A stretch of DNA of 64,000 nt, from the NCBI GenBank assembly GCA_041394885.1, contig JAWKHI010000006.1, positions 132,100 through 196,099 on the forward strand. The letters are read 5' to 3'. The notes under the pieces are model-generated. The model saw only the letters and a list, made by a program, of their open reading frames with translations, was not told the origin of the DNA and did no database searches. Both the position numbers and the translations under genes were made by a program. The DNA is from DSOI01 sp041394885 (GTDB taxonomy: Bacteria; Acidobacteriota; Terriglobia; Bryobacterales; Bryobacteraceae). Positions 1-8,337 of the stretch are shown in pieces (within the stretch, counting starts at the first letter, position 1; the number at the start of each line of letters is the position of its first letter).

Positions 1-1158
1 CCCGATGTCCATCCCCTTCGCGATGGCGTGGCGCTGTGCCGCCGACACCTGTTCATCCACCAGCCATTGCAGGTACTGGTGAAACAGGAACTCCCGCGGA
101 TGTTGCGCCAGGAATTCGTCCACCGCGCCGGACTCGGGATCCTGATACTCCACCGGCCACTGCGTCCACACCCAGACGTCCGGGTCCCGCCGGTGCATCT
201 CCGCGTCCAGCGCGCTATGGGCCGCGTAGCGCTTCAGCAGTTCGCCGTCGCTCTCGATGAATTCACGCAACCGGCGCCCGCGGCCGGAATCCCGCTCCCA
301 GTGCTCGCGCACGAACCACTCGAACGCCTGCCGCAGCAGACGCAGCTTCAACCGGTAGACGCCTTCATAGTCGACGAATTCCGATCCGTTCAGACTCGCG
401 ATCTCGGCCAGCACTTCCGGCGTCTGCCGCAGCGCGCGGTATTCCGGGCTCGCCATCGCGTCCTCCACGCGGTCCACATCGAGATAAATCGGATTGCGGT
501 AGTGCAGGCTGTTCGGCAAATACGGGCTTGTGTTGTAAGGCGCCCGGTTGTGGATCGCATGCAGCGGGTTCAGCGCGATGTAGGCGCCATGGATGTGATC
601 GGACACCCAATCGATCAGCCGTTCGAGCGCGGTGAAATCGCCGCAGCCCCACGTGTGCTCCCCATGCACGCCCCACAGGCAAACGGCCAGCCCCGCGCGC
701 CGCTCTCCGCGCTCGAGCGCCGGCGGCATCCACGCCCGTTCCGGACAAACGATCAAGGATGTCTCGCGGTCCATCTTCCCCGATTGGAGTCGCAGCCGGT
801 GATACCCGAGCGGAAGCCCCTCGGGCAGTTCCACGGTCTGGCTCTCCTTGTTCGCCGCGCGCGCCGCCCCAAACGCTACCTCACCGCCCAGTTCGAGCGC
901 TACCGTCCCCTCGATCCGCTTCCCCCACGACGCTCCCGGACGCACCGTCACTCCAGCCCGTCCCCCGGCGGTCACCACATACACCGCATCCACCTCCGGT
1001 TCGGGCGCGAGCGGCGCCTCCAGCACCACCCCCAATGACCGTAGGATCGCCGCTCGAAGAGCGTCCGATGTTTCGTGCCGATTGCCGAATATATCCCAAT
1101 ATCCGGGTTCGATGCCGTGGCGTTCAGCGGCCCGCCGGGCGAGGTCGAGATGATTCAT
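1..1158 (-). CDS. malQ: 4-alpha-glucanotransferase (amylomaltase), 3' part missing
   Basis: The frame stays open from an ATG at 1158 to the window edge, giving 386 residues of the N-terminal part of a GH77 amylomaltase. MalQ moves alpha-1,4-glucan segments between maltodextrins in the cytoplasm. Family landmarks visible here are the region reading AIHNRAPYNTSPYLPNSLHY followed by NPIYLDV, which lies in the catalytic barrel, and the stretch around QWPVEYQDP. A beta-rich N-terminal extension precedes the barrel. The catalytic acids lie beyond the edge, so activity cannot be judged. The gene is divergent from the aquaporin gene, with 93 bp between them. The family assignment is secure and the start is reasonable. 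Confidence 0.88.
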   Translation of the reverse strand, partial: MNHLDLARRAAERHGIEPGYWDIFGNRHETSDALRAAILRSLGVVLEAPLAPEPEVDAVYVVTAGGRAGVTVRPGASWGKRIEGTVALELGGEVAFGAARAANKESQTVELPEGLPLGYHRLRLQSGKMDRETSLIVCPERAWMPPALERGERRAGLAVCLWGVHGEHTWGCGDFTALERLIDWVSDHIHGAYIALNPLHAIHNRAPYNTSPYLPNSLHYRNPIYLDVDRVEDAMASPEYRALRQTPEVLAEIASLNGSEFVDYEGVYRLKLRLLRQAFEWFVREHWERDSGRGRRLREFIESDGELLKRYAAHSALDAEMHRRDPDVWVWTQWPVEYQDPESGAVDEFLAQHPREFLFHQYLQWLVDEQVSAAQRHAIAKGMDIG

Positions 1159-1251
1159 TGTGAGAGGGGTAGCGACGCGGCCAATTTTAATTGTAATTGG
1201 CTTCCGCTGCTGGCGGCTACTCGGATTCCTGTTGCCGCCTGATGGCCGGTC

Positions 1252-2022
1252 ATGGAATCATACCCTTCTATGCGAACGTATTCTCTCGCCGCCGAACTCT
1301 GCGCTGAGTTTCTGGGAACTTTCGTCCTGATCCTGCTCGGCTGCGGCGTCGTCGCCTCCGTCGTCCTGTTTGACGACAAAGGCGGCTTCACCAACATCAA
1401 CCTCGCCTGGGGACTCGCCGTCACCTTCGGCATCTACACCGCCGGCAAGATCTCCGGCGCTCACCTCAATCCCGCCGTCACCGTCGCCCTCGCCGTTCTC
1501 CGCGGCTTTTCCTGGGCCAAGGTGCTCCCCTACATCGGCGTCCAGACCCTCGCCTCCTTCTCAGCCGCCGCCCTCGTTTTCGCCAACTACAGGCCCGCTT
1601 TCCTCAAAGTGGACCCGATGCTCGAAAAAACCGCCGGCGTCTTCACCACCTTTCCCGCTTTTCCCGAGTCCTTGTGGTCTGGCTTCCTCGATCAAACCAT
1701 CGGCACAGCCATCCTGTTGATGCTCATCTTCGCCCTCTCCGACGAGCGCAATCAGCCGCCCGCCAACCTCACTCCGATCCTGGTCGGGCTCGTCGTCGTC
1801 GCCATCGGCATGTGTTTCGGCACCATGCACGGCTATGCCATCAACCCCGCGCGCGACTTCGGCCCGCGCCTGTTTTCCGTCGCCGCTGGTTTTCGCAACA
1901 ACGGACTGACCGACGGATCTGCCGTCTTCTGGGTTCCCATCGCCGGTCCCCTCCTCGGCGGCGTGCTCGGGGGCTGGATCTACGATCGGTTGATCGGCCG
2001 CTGGCTCGGCGATCAATCCTGA
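1252..2022 (+). CDS. MIP-family channel (aquaglyceroporin/aquaporin)
   Basis: This is a six-helix channel of about 256 residues that passes glycerol or water through the inner membrane. Both half-helix signatures are present: NPA at residues 73-75 in GAHLNPAVT, and NPA at 198-200 in INPARDFGPR. Aspartate after the selectivity-filter arginine (R201-D202) is typical of GlpF-like glycerol facilitators rather than strict water channels. Translation may begin at 1252 or at the next methionine at 1270, which better fits the usual N-terminus. No glycerol kinase gene is nearby, so the substrate is inferred from the motif only. The 3' end overlaps the convergent Arc-like gene by ten bases. Confidence 0.9.
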   Translation: MESYPSMRTYSLAAELCAEFLGTFVLILLGCGVVASVVLFDDKGGFTNINLAWGLAVTFGIYTAGKISGAHLNPAVTVALAVLRGFSWAKVLPYIGVQTLASFSAAALVFANYRPAFLKVDPMLEKTAGVFTTFPAFPESLWSGFLDQTIGTAILLMLIFALSDERNQPPANLTPILVGLVVVAIGMCFGTMHGYAINPARDFGPRLFSVAAGFRNNGLTDGSAVFWVPIAGPLLGGVLGGWIYDRLIGRWLGDQS

Positions 2023-2216
2023 GTCTTGTCCCGCGACGCCTCCGCTTCCGCCGATTCCCCGCCACTCCGCCGCAGCCGCCCGCTGTCGGCCAGCGCCCGG
2101 CGCAGCAGATACTCGATCTGGCCGTTCAGTGAACGCAAGTCATCGTCGGCCCAACGGCGCAGGTGCTCCATCACCTCGCCGTCGATTCGCACTAGAAATG
2201 ACTTGCGTTCGGCCAA
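2013..2216 (-). CDS. Arc-like ribbon-helix-helix protein
   Basis: This 67-residue protein begins at a TTG codon preceded by a GAGGAG ribosome-binding site. The first 45 residues (KSFLVRIDGEVMEHLRRWAD, then an LNGQIEYLLRRAL helix) match the ribbon-helix-helix fold of Arc/MetJ-type DNA-binding proteins; the C-terminal tail is polar and probably disordered. It lies 26 bp downstream of the SPFH-domain gene on the same strand. A small Arc-like partner of a band-7 protein is a pairing seen in many bacteria. It may bind the operator-like repeats upstream of the SPFH gene. That target is an inference; the fold assignment is good. Confidence 0.75.
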   Translation of the reverse strand: MAERKSFLVRIDGEVMEHLRRWADDDLRSLNGQIEYLLRRALADSGRLRRSGGESAEAEASRDKTQD

Positions 2217-2242
2217 TCTACGCTCCTCACCACTACACCTCT

Positions 2243-3112
2243 TTAGTGATACATCGTGCCGGCATTCACAACCGGTTGCGTCGTCGTTTCACTGCACAGA
2301 ACAACCCGCAGGTTCGACACCATCGATGCCCGGCGCTCCTCGTCCAAGTCCACCACCTTGTGGTGCGCCAATTGGTCGAGCGCCATCTGCACCATCCCTA
2401 CCGCGCCTTCCACGATCTTTGACCGCGCCGCGATCACCGCCGACGCCTGTTGCCGCCGCAGCATCGCCGCCGCGATCTCCGCCGCGTACGACAGGTGGCT
2501 GATGCGTGCCTCCACCACATCCACCCCCGCCACCGCCAGCCTTTCCTGGACCTCGGCCTTCAGTTGCCCCGCCACGACCGCCGTGTTGCCTCGCAGCGAG
2601 ACCTGCTGGTCCTCGTGCGCGTCGTAGGGATAGTTCGTCGCCAGATTGCGCAGCGCTGCCTCGCTTTGCACATGCACGTAGTTCTCGTAATTGTCCACCT
2701 GGAACATCGCCTCCGCCGTCTCCACAACCTTCCAGACCACTACGGCCGCGATCTCGATCGGATTTCCATCCTGATCGTTCACCTTCAGCCGCGCCGTCTC
2801 GAAGTTGCGCACACGCAACGACACGTGATGTTTCGAGTAGAGCGGATTGGCCCACCGCAGGCCCTGTGCCTTGACGGTGCCCATGTACCGGCCGAACAGT
2901 TGTAGCACCACGCCCTGGTTGGGCTGTACCGCGAACAGGCCCGTAGCCGCGATGATCAGTTCCGTGACCAACGCCACCATATGGCCCATGATCCAGGCGA
3001 ATTCCTTCCGGAAACCTGTGAAAAACGAAACCACGGTCAAGGTGACCAAGACCAGCAGCAACAGCAGAGCTCCACCGCCCGACGGAGCATGCATCTCTTT
3101 TTCTTTCAACAT
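2243..3112 (-). CDS. SPFH/band-7 domain membrane protein
   Basis: This 289-residue protein has two N-terminal hydrophobic segments (about residues 14-31 and 40-62), followed by an SPFH/band-7 domain (about 65-230) containing the GLRWANPLY and FETARLKVND regions, and a helical C-terminus. Such proteins scaffold membrane microdomains or protect against membrane stress. The ATG has a TTGAAAGAA start region with GGAGGCCC upstream on the coding strand. The gene is followed on the same strand by the Arc-like protein, forming a two-gene unit. Three 11-bp repeats lie just upstream and may control it. The cellular role cannot be narrowed further. Confidence 0.85.
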   Translation of the reverse strand: MLKEKEMHAPSGGGALLLLLVLVTLTVVSFFTGFRKEFAWIMGHMVALVTELIIAATGLFAVQPNQGVVLQLFGRYMGTVKAQGLRWANPLYSKHHVSLRVRNFETARLKVNDQDGNPIEIAAVVVWKVVETAEAMFQVDNYENYVHVQSEAALRNLATNYPYDAHEDQQVSLRGNTAVVAGQLKAEVQERLAVAGVDVVEARISHLSYAAEIAAAMLRRQQASAVIAARSKIVEGAVGMVQMALDQLAHHKVVDLDEERRASMVSNLRVVLCSETTTQPVVNAGTMYH

Positions 3113-3129
3113 GTTAGGGCCTCCTTGGC

Positions 3130-3162
3130 GCCCTATATCACTATGATATCACTTAGATATCG
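3130..3162 (-). promoter_or_regulatory. Three 11-bp tandem repeats, probable operator
   Basis: Read on the minus strand, GATATCTAAGT, GATATCATAGT and GATATAGGGCG follow one another with an exact 11-bp period, about 20 bp before the SPFH start codon. TGATATCA in the middle is also palindromic. Helical-phase direct repeats next to a promoter are typical operators, and the neighbouring Arc-like protein is the obvious candidate ligand. The binding itself is inferred. Confidence 0.5.
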
Positions 3163-3241
3163 CGCGTCAAGCGAAATCGATCCGGACTCCCCGAAAATCG
3201 ACACGAACGCCGCCACGGCGCAAACGGTAGAATAGGAGCAT

Positions 3242-4471
3242 ATGTCGCTCCCTTCCGGCGAGTTCTATCGCATCCAAAAGCTGCCCCAATATGTGTTTGC
3301 CTCCGTCAACGAGATGAAGGCTAACCTCCGGGCAGCCCAGTACGATGTGATCGATTTCGGCATGGGAAACCCCGACGGCGCCACTCCCCGCATCATCGTT
3401 TCCAAGATGGCCGAGGCGGCCCGCGACAAGCGCAATCATCGCTATTCCATGTCGCGCGGGCTCCCCAATCTCCGCCTGGAAATCTGCAAGCGCTATCGCA
3501 AGAACTACGGCGTCGATCTCGATCCCGAAACCGAAACCATCGCCACCATCGGCGCCAAGGACGCGCTGGCGCATCTCTTGTTCGCTGTGATCGGCCCCGG
3601 CGATATCGTCGCCTCTCCCAATCCCGCCTACCCCATTCATCAGTACGGCGTCATCATGGCCGAGGGCCACGCCTGCACCATTCCCATGCCCTCGCCCGCC
3701 GAGTTCCTCAACCGGCTCCACGATATCTACAAACAAAAGGCCGGCAAGAAACCGGCCATGATTCTCATCTCGTTCCCCCACAACCCGACAACCATGTGCG
3801 TCGACCTCGATTTCATGAAAGAGATTGTCGCCCTCGCCCACAAACACGGCACCATGGTCGTCCACGACTTCGCCTACGCCGACCTCTGCTTCGACGGCTA
3901 CAAAGCCCCCAGCATTCTCGAAGTGGATGGCGCCAAGGACGTCGCCGTCGAGATTTTTTCCATGTCGAAGTCCTACAACATGGCCGGCTGGCGCATGGGC
4001 TTCTGCCTCGGCAACCCCAAGATGATCAAGGCGCTTGCCCGCATCAAGAGCTATCTCGATTACGGCATCTTTCAGCCGCTCCAGATTGCCGGCATCATCG
4101 CCCTGCGCGAGTGTGAGGACGACGTCGTCCGGATCCGCGAGGTGTATCGCAAGCGCCGCGACGTACTGATCGACGGTCTCAACCGCGCCGGATGGCCCAT
4201 CGAGCCGCCCAAGGGCTCCATGTTCGTGTGGGCGCCCATTCCTGAGCCGTTCCGCGAGATGGGATCGCTCGATTTTTCCAAGAAACTGCTGCAGGAAGCC
4301 CTGGTGGCCGTGTCGCCCGGGATCGGATTTGGGCCGTACGGAGAGGGTCACGTGCGGTTCGCGCTGATTGAAAACGAGCACCGGAGCCGGCAGGCCATCC
4401 GGTCCATCAAACAGTTCCTGCGCGAAAGCCCTGACCGGGGCGCCGCGGCAGGAACGCCGAGACACCGATAA
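3242..4471 (+). CDS. alaC: AlaC-type class I/II aminotransferase
   Basis: This 409-residue protein is a fold-type I PLP aminotransferase most similar to glutamate-pyruvate transaminase AlaC, which makes alanine from pyruvate. Typical elements are IDFGMGNPDGATP near the N-terminus, HRYSMSRG, the HNPTT segment with Asn182, Asp209-Phe-Ala-Tyr212, and the PLP lysine Lys243 in SMSKSYNMAGWR. The ATG has an AGGAG ribosome-binding site seven bases upstream. Related enzymes include LL-diaminopimelate aminotransferase, but the motif context favours AlaC. It stands alone, 14 bp before a membrane-barrel gene. The C-terminal dozen residues are variable. Confidence 0.87.
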   Translation: MSLPSGEFYRIQKLPQYVFASVNEMKANLRAAQYDVIDFGMGNPDGATPRIIVSKMAEAARDKRNHRYSMSRGLPNLRLEICKRYRKNYGVDLDPETETIATIGAKDALAHLLFAVIGPGDIVASPNPAYPIHQYGVIMAEGHACTIPMPSPAEFLNRLHDIYKQKAGKKPAMILISFPHNPTTMCVDLDFMKEIVALAHKHGTMVVHDFAYADLCFDGYKAPSILEVDGAKDVAVEIFSMSKSYNMAGWRMGFCLGNPKMIKALARIKSYLDYGIFQPLQIAGIIALRECEDDVVRIREVYRKRRDVLIDGLNRAGWPIEPPKGSMFVWAPIPEPFREMGSLDFSKKLLQEALVAVSPGIGFGPYGEGHVRFALIENEHRSRQAIRSIKQFLRESPDRGAAAGTPRHR

Positions 4472-4485
4472 AGGAGCCCTCGATT

Positions 4486-5040
4486 TTGATACGCATCCTC
4501 GTGTTTTTACTTGCCGCGTCTGCTTTGGCACCCGCGCAGAATCTGTCCGTCGGCCTCCGCGCCGGCGCGCCCGTTCTCGACGCCTTCGACACCGTCGAGA
4601 CCCGCTTCAAAAGCATCCCGCATCGCTACACCTTCGGGCCAACGTTCGAGGTCCGCCTCCCAGCCAACCTCGGCATCACCTTCGACATCCTCTACTGAAG
4701 CATGGAGTTTGCCGACAATGGCCAGTCCCGCACCGGCAGCCTCTGGCAGTTTCCCCTCATGCTCCGCAAGAAGTTCGGGCCCGGCCCCGCCAAACCCTTC
4801 CTCGCCGCTGGCGCTTCCTTTTCCAGGCTCTCCGGCCTGGCCGTTCGCGATCCCGCCGAATTCGTCAAGAGCTACACCACCGGCGTCGTATTCGGCGGGG
4901 GTGTGGAGATCAAGGTTCCCATCATCCGTATCACGCCCGAAATCCGATACACCCACCGGTTCGAAGACCAGTTCCGCGTCGGCAATCTCATCAACCTCCG
5001 CGGCAACCAGCTCACAATGCTCGTCGGGGTCACGTTCTGA
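4486..5040 (+). pseudogene. Outer-membrane beta-barrel protein interrupted by one stop codon
   Basis: A single frame runs from a TTG at 4486, preceded by AAGGAG, to 5040, broken only by TGA at 4696-4698. The first part encodes a signal peptide (IRILVFLLAASALAPAQ) and beta-strands. The second continues the barrel without loss of frame (EFADNGQSRTGSLWQFP) and ends in VGVTF, with a terminal phenylalanine as in outer-membrane barrels. TGA is one base from CGA, so a point mutation or a base-call error explains the break. The intact product would be about 184 residues of unknown role. Confidence 0.7.
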
Positions 5041-5074
5041 GAGTCGGGTTTTTGACATATACTAAGAGACTTCG

Positions 5075-6238
5075 ATGCTGCTGATCCCAGCTTTGTTGTT
5101 GCTGATCACCGGGACATCCCCGAATCCGGCCGAGTTGCATCGGCGCCTGGACCACCTGACCGTGGAAACCGAGTCCCGGCTCGCCGCGGTCGAAACGGCG
5201 CGCCAATGGCTCCAGGCCGCCGGCAAAAAGCCCAAACGGGACGAGTGGGGGGCCATCGCTACGCTCGTCGACCAGTTGGAATCGGGCGGCGACCCGTTTG
5301 ACGGTCAGACCGGCGATCTACGCCAGGCCTATCGCTCCACCGTCGACGGAACCCTCCAACCCTACCGCGTCTTTGTCCCGCCAAACCTCGAACCCGAGCG
5401 CAGCTATCCCCTCTTGGTAGTGCTCCACGGCCATCACGGTGACGAAAACTCCTACTTCGACAAATATCGCGACCGCGCCACCGGCGAGCGCACGCTCCTC
5501 CGTCTGGCCGAGGACCGCGGCTATTTCGTCGTCGCCCCGCGCGGACGCGGCCCCGGCAGCCGCTACACCGACGAAGCCGAGCAGGACGTGCTCGACGTCA
5601 TTGACCGCGTCTCCGCTCTCTACCCTATCGACGAACGGCAGATCTTCCTCTCCGGCCATTCCTCGGGCGGCGTCGGCACCTGGAAAATAGGGTTTCGCTT
5701 CGCGCAGCGGTTCGCCGCCCTTGCCGCGGTCGGTTCGGCCTTCCGCTACCAGCCGGCGGAACTGTCGCGGCTTCCGCTCGCCGACAGCCCTGCCAAACCG
5801 CTGCTCTACGTCCAAGGCCGCCAGGATCACTTGGCCACCAACCGCTATGCCGCGAACCTGGTTGATTTCCTCGGACCCCGCCTCCAGAATTTTGTCTACA
5901 AGGAATTTCCCGACGGGCACAACTCGCTCGGCACCACCTCGCTGCCCACCGTGTTCGACTTTTTCGATTCCGTCCGGCAAGGCGATGAGTTGATGAGTAG
6001 CGACACCGTCAGCCCGCCCAAACTGGTTGCCGCCGCCTCGCGCAAGCGTAGCGCCCGCTACCGCGCCGTGCCCAAGCGCCGGACGGTGGCCAAACGGACC
6101 GCCACAAAACGAATCGCCGCGAAACGAACTCCCGCCAGGCACATCGCGGCGCGCAAGACACCCTCCACGAAGAAGCCGATGGCCAGGCGCAGCGTCACTC
6201 CCTACAAAAAGGGATCGACGAAAGCCCGGAAGAAGTAA
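5075..6238 (+). CDS. Exported alpha/beta-hydrolase with Lys/Arg-rich tail
   Basis: A 387-residue protein with a short hydrophobic signal peptide (residues 1-13), a helical linker, and an alpha/beta-hydrolase domain of the feruloyl-esterase/PHB-depolymerase type at about 85-300. The likely triad is Ser196 in GHSSGG, Asp251 in GRQDHL and His282 in PDGHNS; the LHGHHG loop at 118-122 forms the oxyanion region. After residue 320 the protein changes to a tail of about 65 residues built from Lys/Arg/Ala/Thr repeats such as KRTATKRIAAKRTPAR, resembling histone-H1-like or AlgP-type tails. The substrate is unknown. The tail could bind polyanions or the cell wall. Confidence 0.8.
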   Translation: MLLIPALLLLITGTSPNPAELHRRLDHLTVETESRLAAVETARQWLQAAGKKPKRDEWGAIATLVDQLESGGDPFDGQTGDLRQAYRSTVDGTLQPYRVFVPPNLEPERSYPLLVVLHGHHGDENSYFDKYRDRATGERTLLRLAEDRGYFVVAPRGRGPGSRYTDEAEQDVLDVIDRVSALYPIDERQIFLSGHSSGGVGTWKIGFRFAQRFAALAAVGSAFRYQPAELSRLPLADSPAKPLLYVQGRQDHLATNRYAANLVDFLGPRLQNFVYKEFPDGHNSLGTTSLPTVFDFFDSVRQGDELMSSDTVSPPKLVAAASRKRSARYRAVPKRRTVAKRTATKRIAAKRTPARHIAARKTPSTKKPMARRSVTPYKKGSTKARKK

Positions 6239-6254
6239 ACCGCCCCGGCAGCCC

Positions 6255-6836
6255 TCAGCTCGCTACCGACACAGACTGCAGCCGGACGCGCAGAGTCGTA
6301 TAAGCCCGCCACAACAGCGATTTTACCGTCGGAACCGTGCATCCCAGCTCTCGCGCGATTCGCGCGTACTCCATCTCTTCCCACCGGTGCATGATAACAG
6401 CCCGCTTCTGCCGCGCCGGTAGACTGTCGAGCGCCTCCCGTACCTGCTCCTGCAGAATCCCGCGCCGCTGTTTCACCTCCAGCGCATCGTCCAGGCCCGT
6501 GCCCGGATCCCGCAACTGCCGCCGGATCCCCGAGGCCGGAACCGCGTCCAGGCTTTCCTGGCCGTTCTCGAGCCGCGTGTCCCGGATCCAGTTCAACGCC
6601 CGGTTGGTCGCGATCCGGTACAGCCATGTGGTGAATTTCGCCGTCGGCTCGTAGCGCTCCCGCGATAGATACACTCGCAGAAACGCCTCCTGCGCCAATT
6701 CTTCCGCCACCGCGCGATTGTGCACCATTCGCTGGATGAACGCCACCAAGCGGTCCCAATGCTTGTCCAGAAGCATCTTGATGCATTCGGTGTCGCCCTC
6801 GCGCACCCGCAGCATCAGTTCCGTATCACTGCTCAT
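6255..6836 (-). CDS. ECF-type RNA polymerase sigma factor
   Basis: A 193-residue sigma-70 family protein starting at an ATG at 6836. Region 2 is visible as AVAEELAQEAFLRVY followed by FTTWLYRIATNRALNWIRD, and region 4 as LDSLPARQKRAVIMHRWEEM with a helix-turn-helix IARELGCTVPTVKSLLWRA. It redirects RNA polymerase to a stress or envelope regulon. No anti-sigma gene sits next to it. Instead it follows the histidine kinase gene by ten bases, so it is probably expressed and controlled through the two-component operon. The open frame extends further upstream into the kinase, but those codons lack sigma-factor character. Confidence 0.88.
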   Translation of the reverse strand: MSSDTELMLRVREGDTECIKMLLDKHWDRLVAFIQRMVHNRAVAEELAQEAFLRVYLSRERYEPTAKFTTWLYRIATNRALNWIRDTRLENGQESLDAVPASGIRRQLRDPGTGLDDALEVKQRRGILQEQVREALDSLPARQKRAVIMHRWEEMEYARIARELGCTVPTVKSLLWRAYTTLRVRLQSVSVAS

Positions 6837-6846
6837 TGTGTCCGCT

Positions 6847-8337
6847 TTAGTCTGCACTCTGTTCCATCTCCACGCTGCTAGGGGAACTGGCTCCTGCCGC
6901 CGGCCCTGACGAGGCTGTTCCTGTAATACTTGGACCGCTCCCGGCCGCTTCCGGTAACCGCGGGTTGTGTAAAGAAACATCAAGGATCGGTTGGCTCGCC
7001 GTTACCGGCAACTCGATGGTTACCCGCAGCCCCGGATTCGAATTCGCCGCACCGATGCGCCCCTTGTGCGCCCGCACCGCGCGTTCCGCGATCGCCAATC
7101 CCAGCCCCGTCCCCCCGCTCGAACGGTTCCGGTCGCTCTCTACCCGGAAAAACGGGCGGAAGATATCGCTCAGCATCGCAGCGGGAACCCCCGGACCGCG
7201 ATCCCGGACCGCGATCCTCACCATGCCTTCACCGCGCCCCACCGTCACCGTCACCGCCGATCCGGGCTCGCTGTGACGGATCGCGTTCCGCACCACATTC
7301 TCGATCGCCCGCCGGAGCAACTCCCGGTCTCCCAATACCGCCAGTTCGCCTTCCGGCTCGAATTCGATGTGGCACTGCCGCGCCTCGGCCTCGATCGTGC
7401 AATCGGCTACGATCGCGCCCGCCAGATCGTTGATAGCGACATGCTCCAAGTTCTTCGCCGCCGGGTCGCCCTCCACCCGCGTCACCTGCAGCAATTCGCC
7501 CACCAGCGCCGTCAACCGCGACAGTTCGCTCCGGATCCGGTCAAACGCCGCCCCCGGGTCCGGACTCGTCCGCGCCAGTTCCACCGCGAATCCGAGACGC
7601 GCCAGGGGGGACCGCAGTTCGTGCGACACATCCTGCAGCAACCGCCGCTCGGCCACCAGCAGATTCTGCGTCCGGTCCGCCATGCCGTCAAAATCGCGGG
7701 AAAGATCGCCCAACTCATCGCGGCGCCGGGATCGCATCCGGCTGTCGAGATCGCCTTCCCCGAACCGCGCCACCGCGGTCCGTAACTCCCGGATCGGCTT
7801 CACGAAATGCATCGCCAGCCCGTAGCTGAACAGGATCACCAAAAACACCACCGAAAGGTAGTACGGCAGGATCCGCCACGGATCGAGCGTCGCCCGGGGC
7901 TTCGCCAGCAGAGTGAACTCTCCGTCCGGCGAGTCCGCCCGCAGCGCGGGCGGGCCGCTCAGCATCGAAAAGAAACTCGGCCGCGATCCTCCCGGTCTCC
8001 GGCGCCATGGCGGCCCAACCGACACCGCCGCCGCCACCTCCGCCGAGATGTCCTGTCCCGTCACGAGGTCCATCCCGCTCCGGTCCGCCAGTTTGTACGT
8101 CCCCGGGCTCTGCTGCTCGAACATCCGCAGTTCTTCCGACAACTCGAGTGCGCCGCCTTCCGAGTACACCCGGCGCGCCTCTTCGAGTTGCACCATGACC
8201 AGGCGGCCCGGAAACGGCCGCTGCGGAGCCCGGCTGATCAACCACGCCGTGGTGAGGAAGAACGCCACCGAGGACAACAGCAGCGTCACGGCGAACCACC
8301 CCAGGACCTTTCCGAATATGGTGGTCCGGATCGTCAT
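6847..8337 (-). CDS. CpxA-like sensor histidine kinase
   Basis: A 496-residue membrane kinase with a first transmembrane segment at about residues 10-34, a periplasmic domain of about 125 residues containing a Pro/Arg-rich stretch, a second segment at about 158-175, then HAMP (about 176-228), HisKA with His239 in DVSHELRSPLARL, and a HATPase domain with DRGPGVP and GGTGLGLAIAERA. A low-complexity tail of about 45 residues follows the ATPase. It overlaps the upstream response-regulator gene by four bases (ATGA). It probably senses envelope stress and phosphorylates that regulator; the signal is not evident. Confidence 0.9.
   Translation of the reverse strand: MTIRTTIFGKVLGWFAVTLLLSSVAFFLTTAWLISRAPQRPFPGRLVMVQLEEARRVYSEGGALELSEELRMFEQQSPGTYKLADRSGMDLVTGQDISAEVAAAVSVGPPWRRRPGGSRPSFFSMLSGPPALRADSPDGEFTLLAKPRATLDPWRILPYYLSVVFLVILFSYGLAMHFVKPIRELRTAVARFGEGDLDSRMRSRRRDELGDLSRDFDGMADRTQNLLVAERRLLQDVSHELRSPLARLGFAVELARTSPDPGAAFDRIRSELSRLTALVGELLQVTRVEGDPAAKNLEHVAINDLAGAIVADCTIEAEARQCHIEFEPEGELAVLGDRELLRRAIENVVRNAIRHSEPGSAVTVTVGRGEGMVRIAVRDRGPGVPAAMLSDIFRPFFRVESDRNRSSGGTGLGLAIAERAVRAHKGRIGAANSNPGLRVTIELPVTASQPILDVSLHNPRLPEAAGSGPSITGTASSGPAAGASSPSSVEMEQSAD

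Noticed and set aside
365..748. Small minus-strand frame inside malQ
   Set aside because: It is a shifted frame of the amylomaltase gene with no independent start signal or motif.
4486..5040. Selenocysteine or programmed readthrough at TGA 4696
   Set aside because: No SECIS-like hairpin is evident after the codon, and a barrel loop is an unlikely place for selenocysteine; a point change is simpler.
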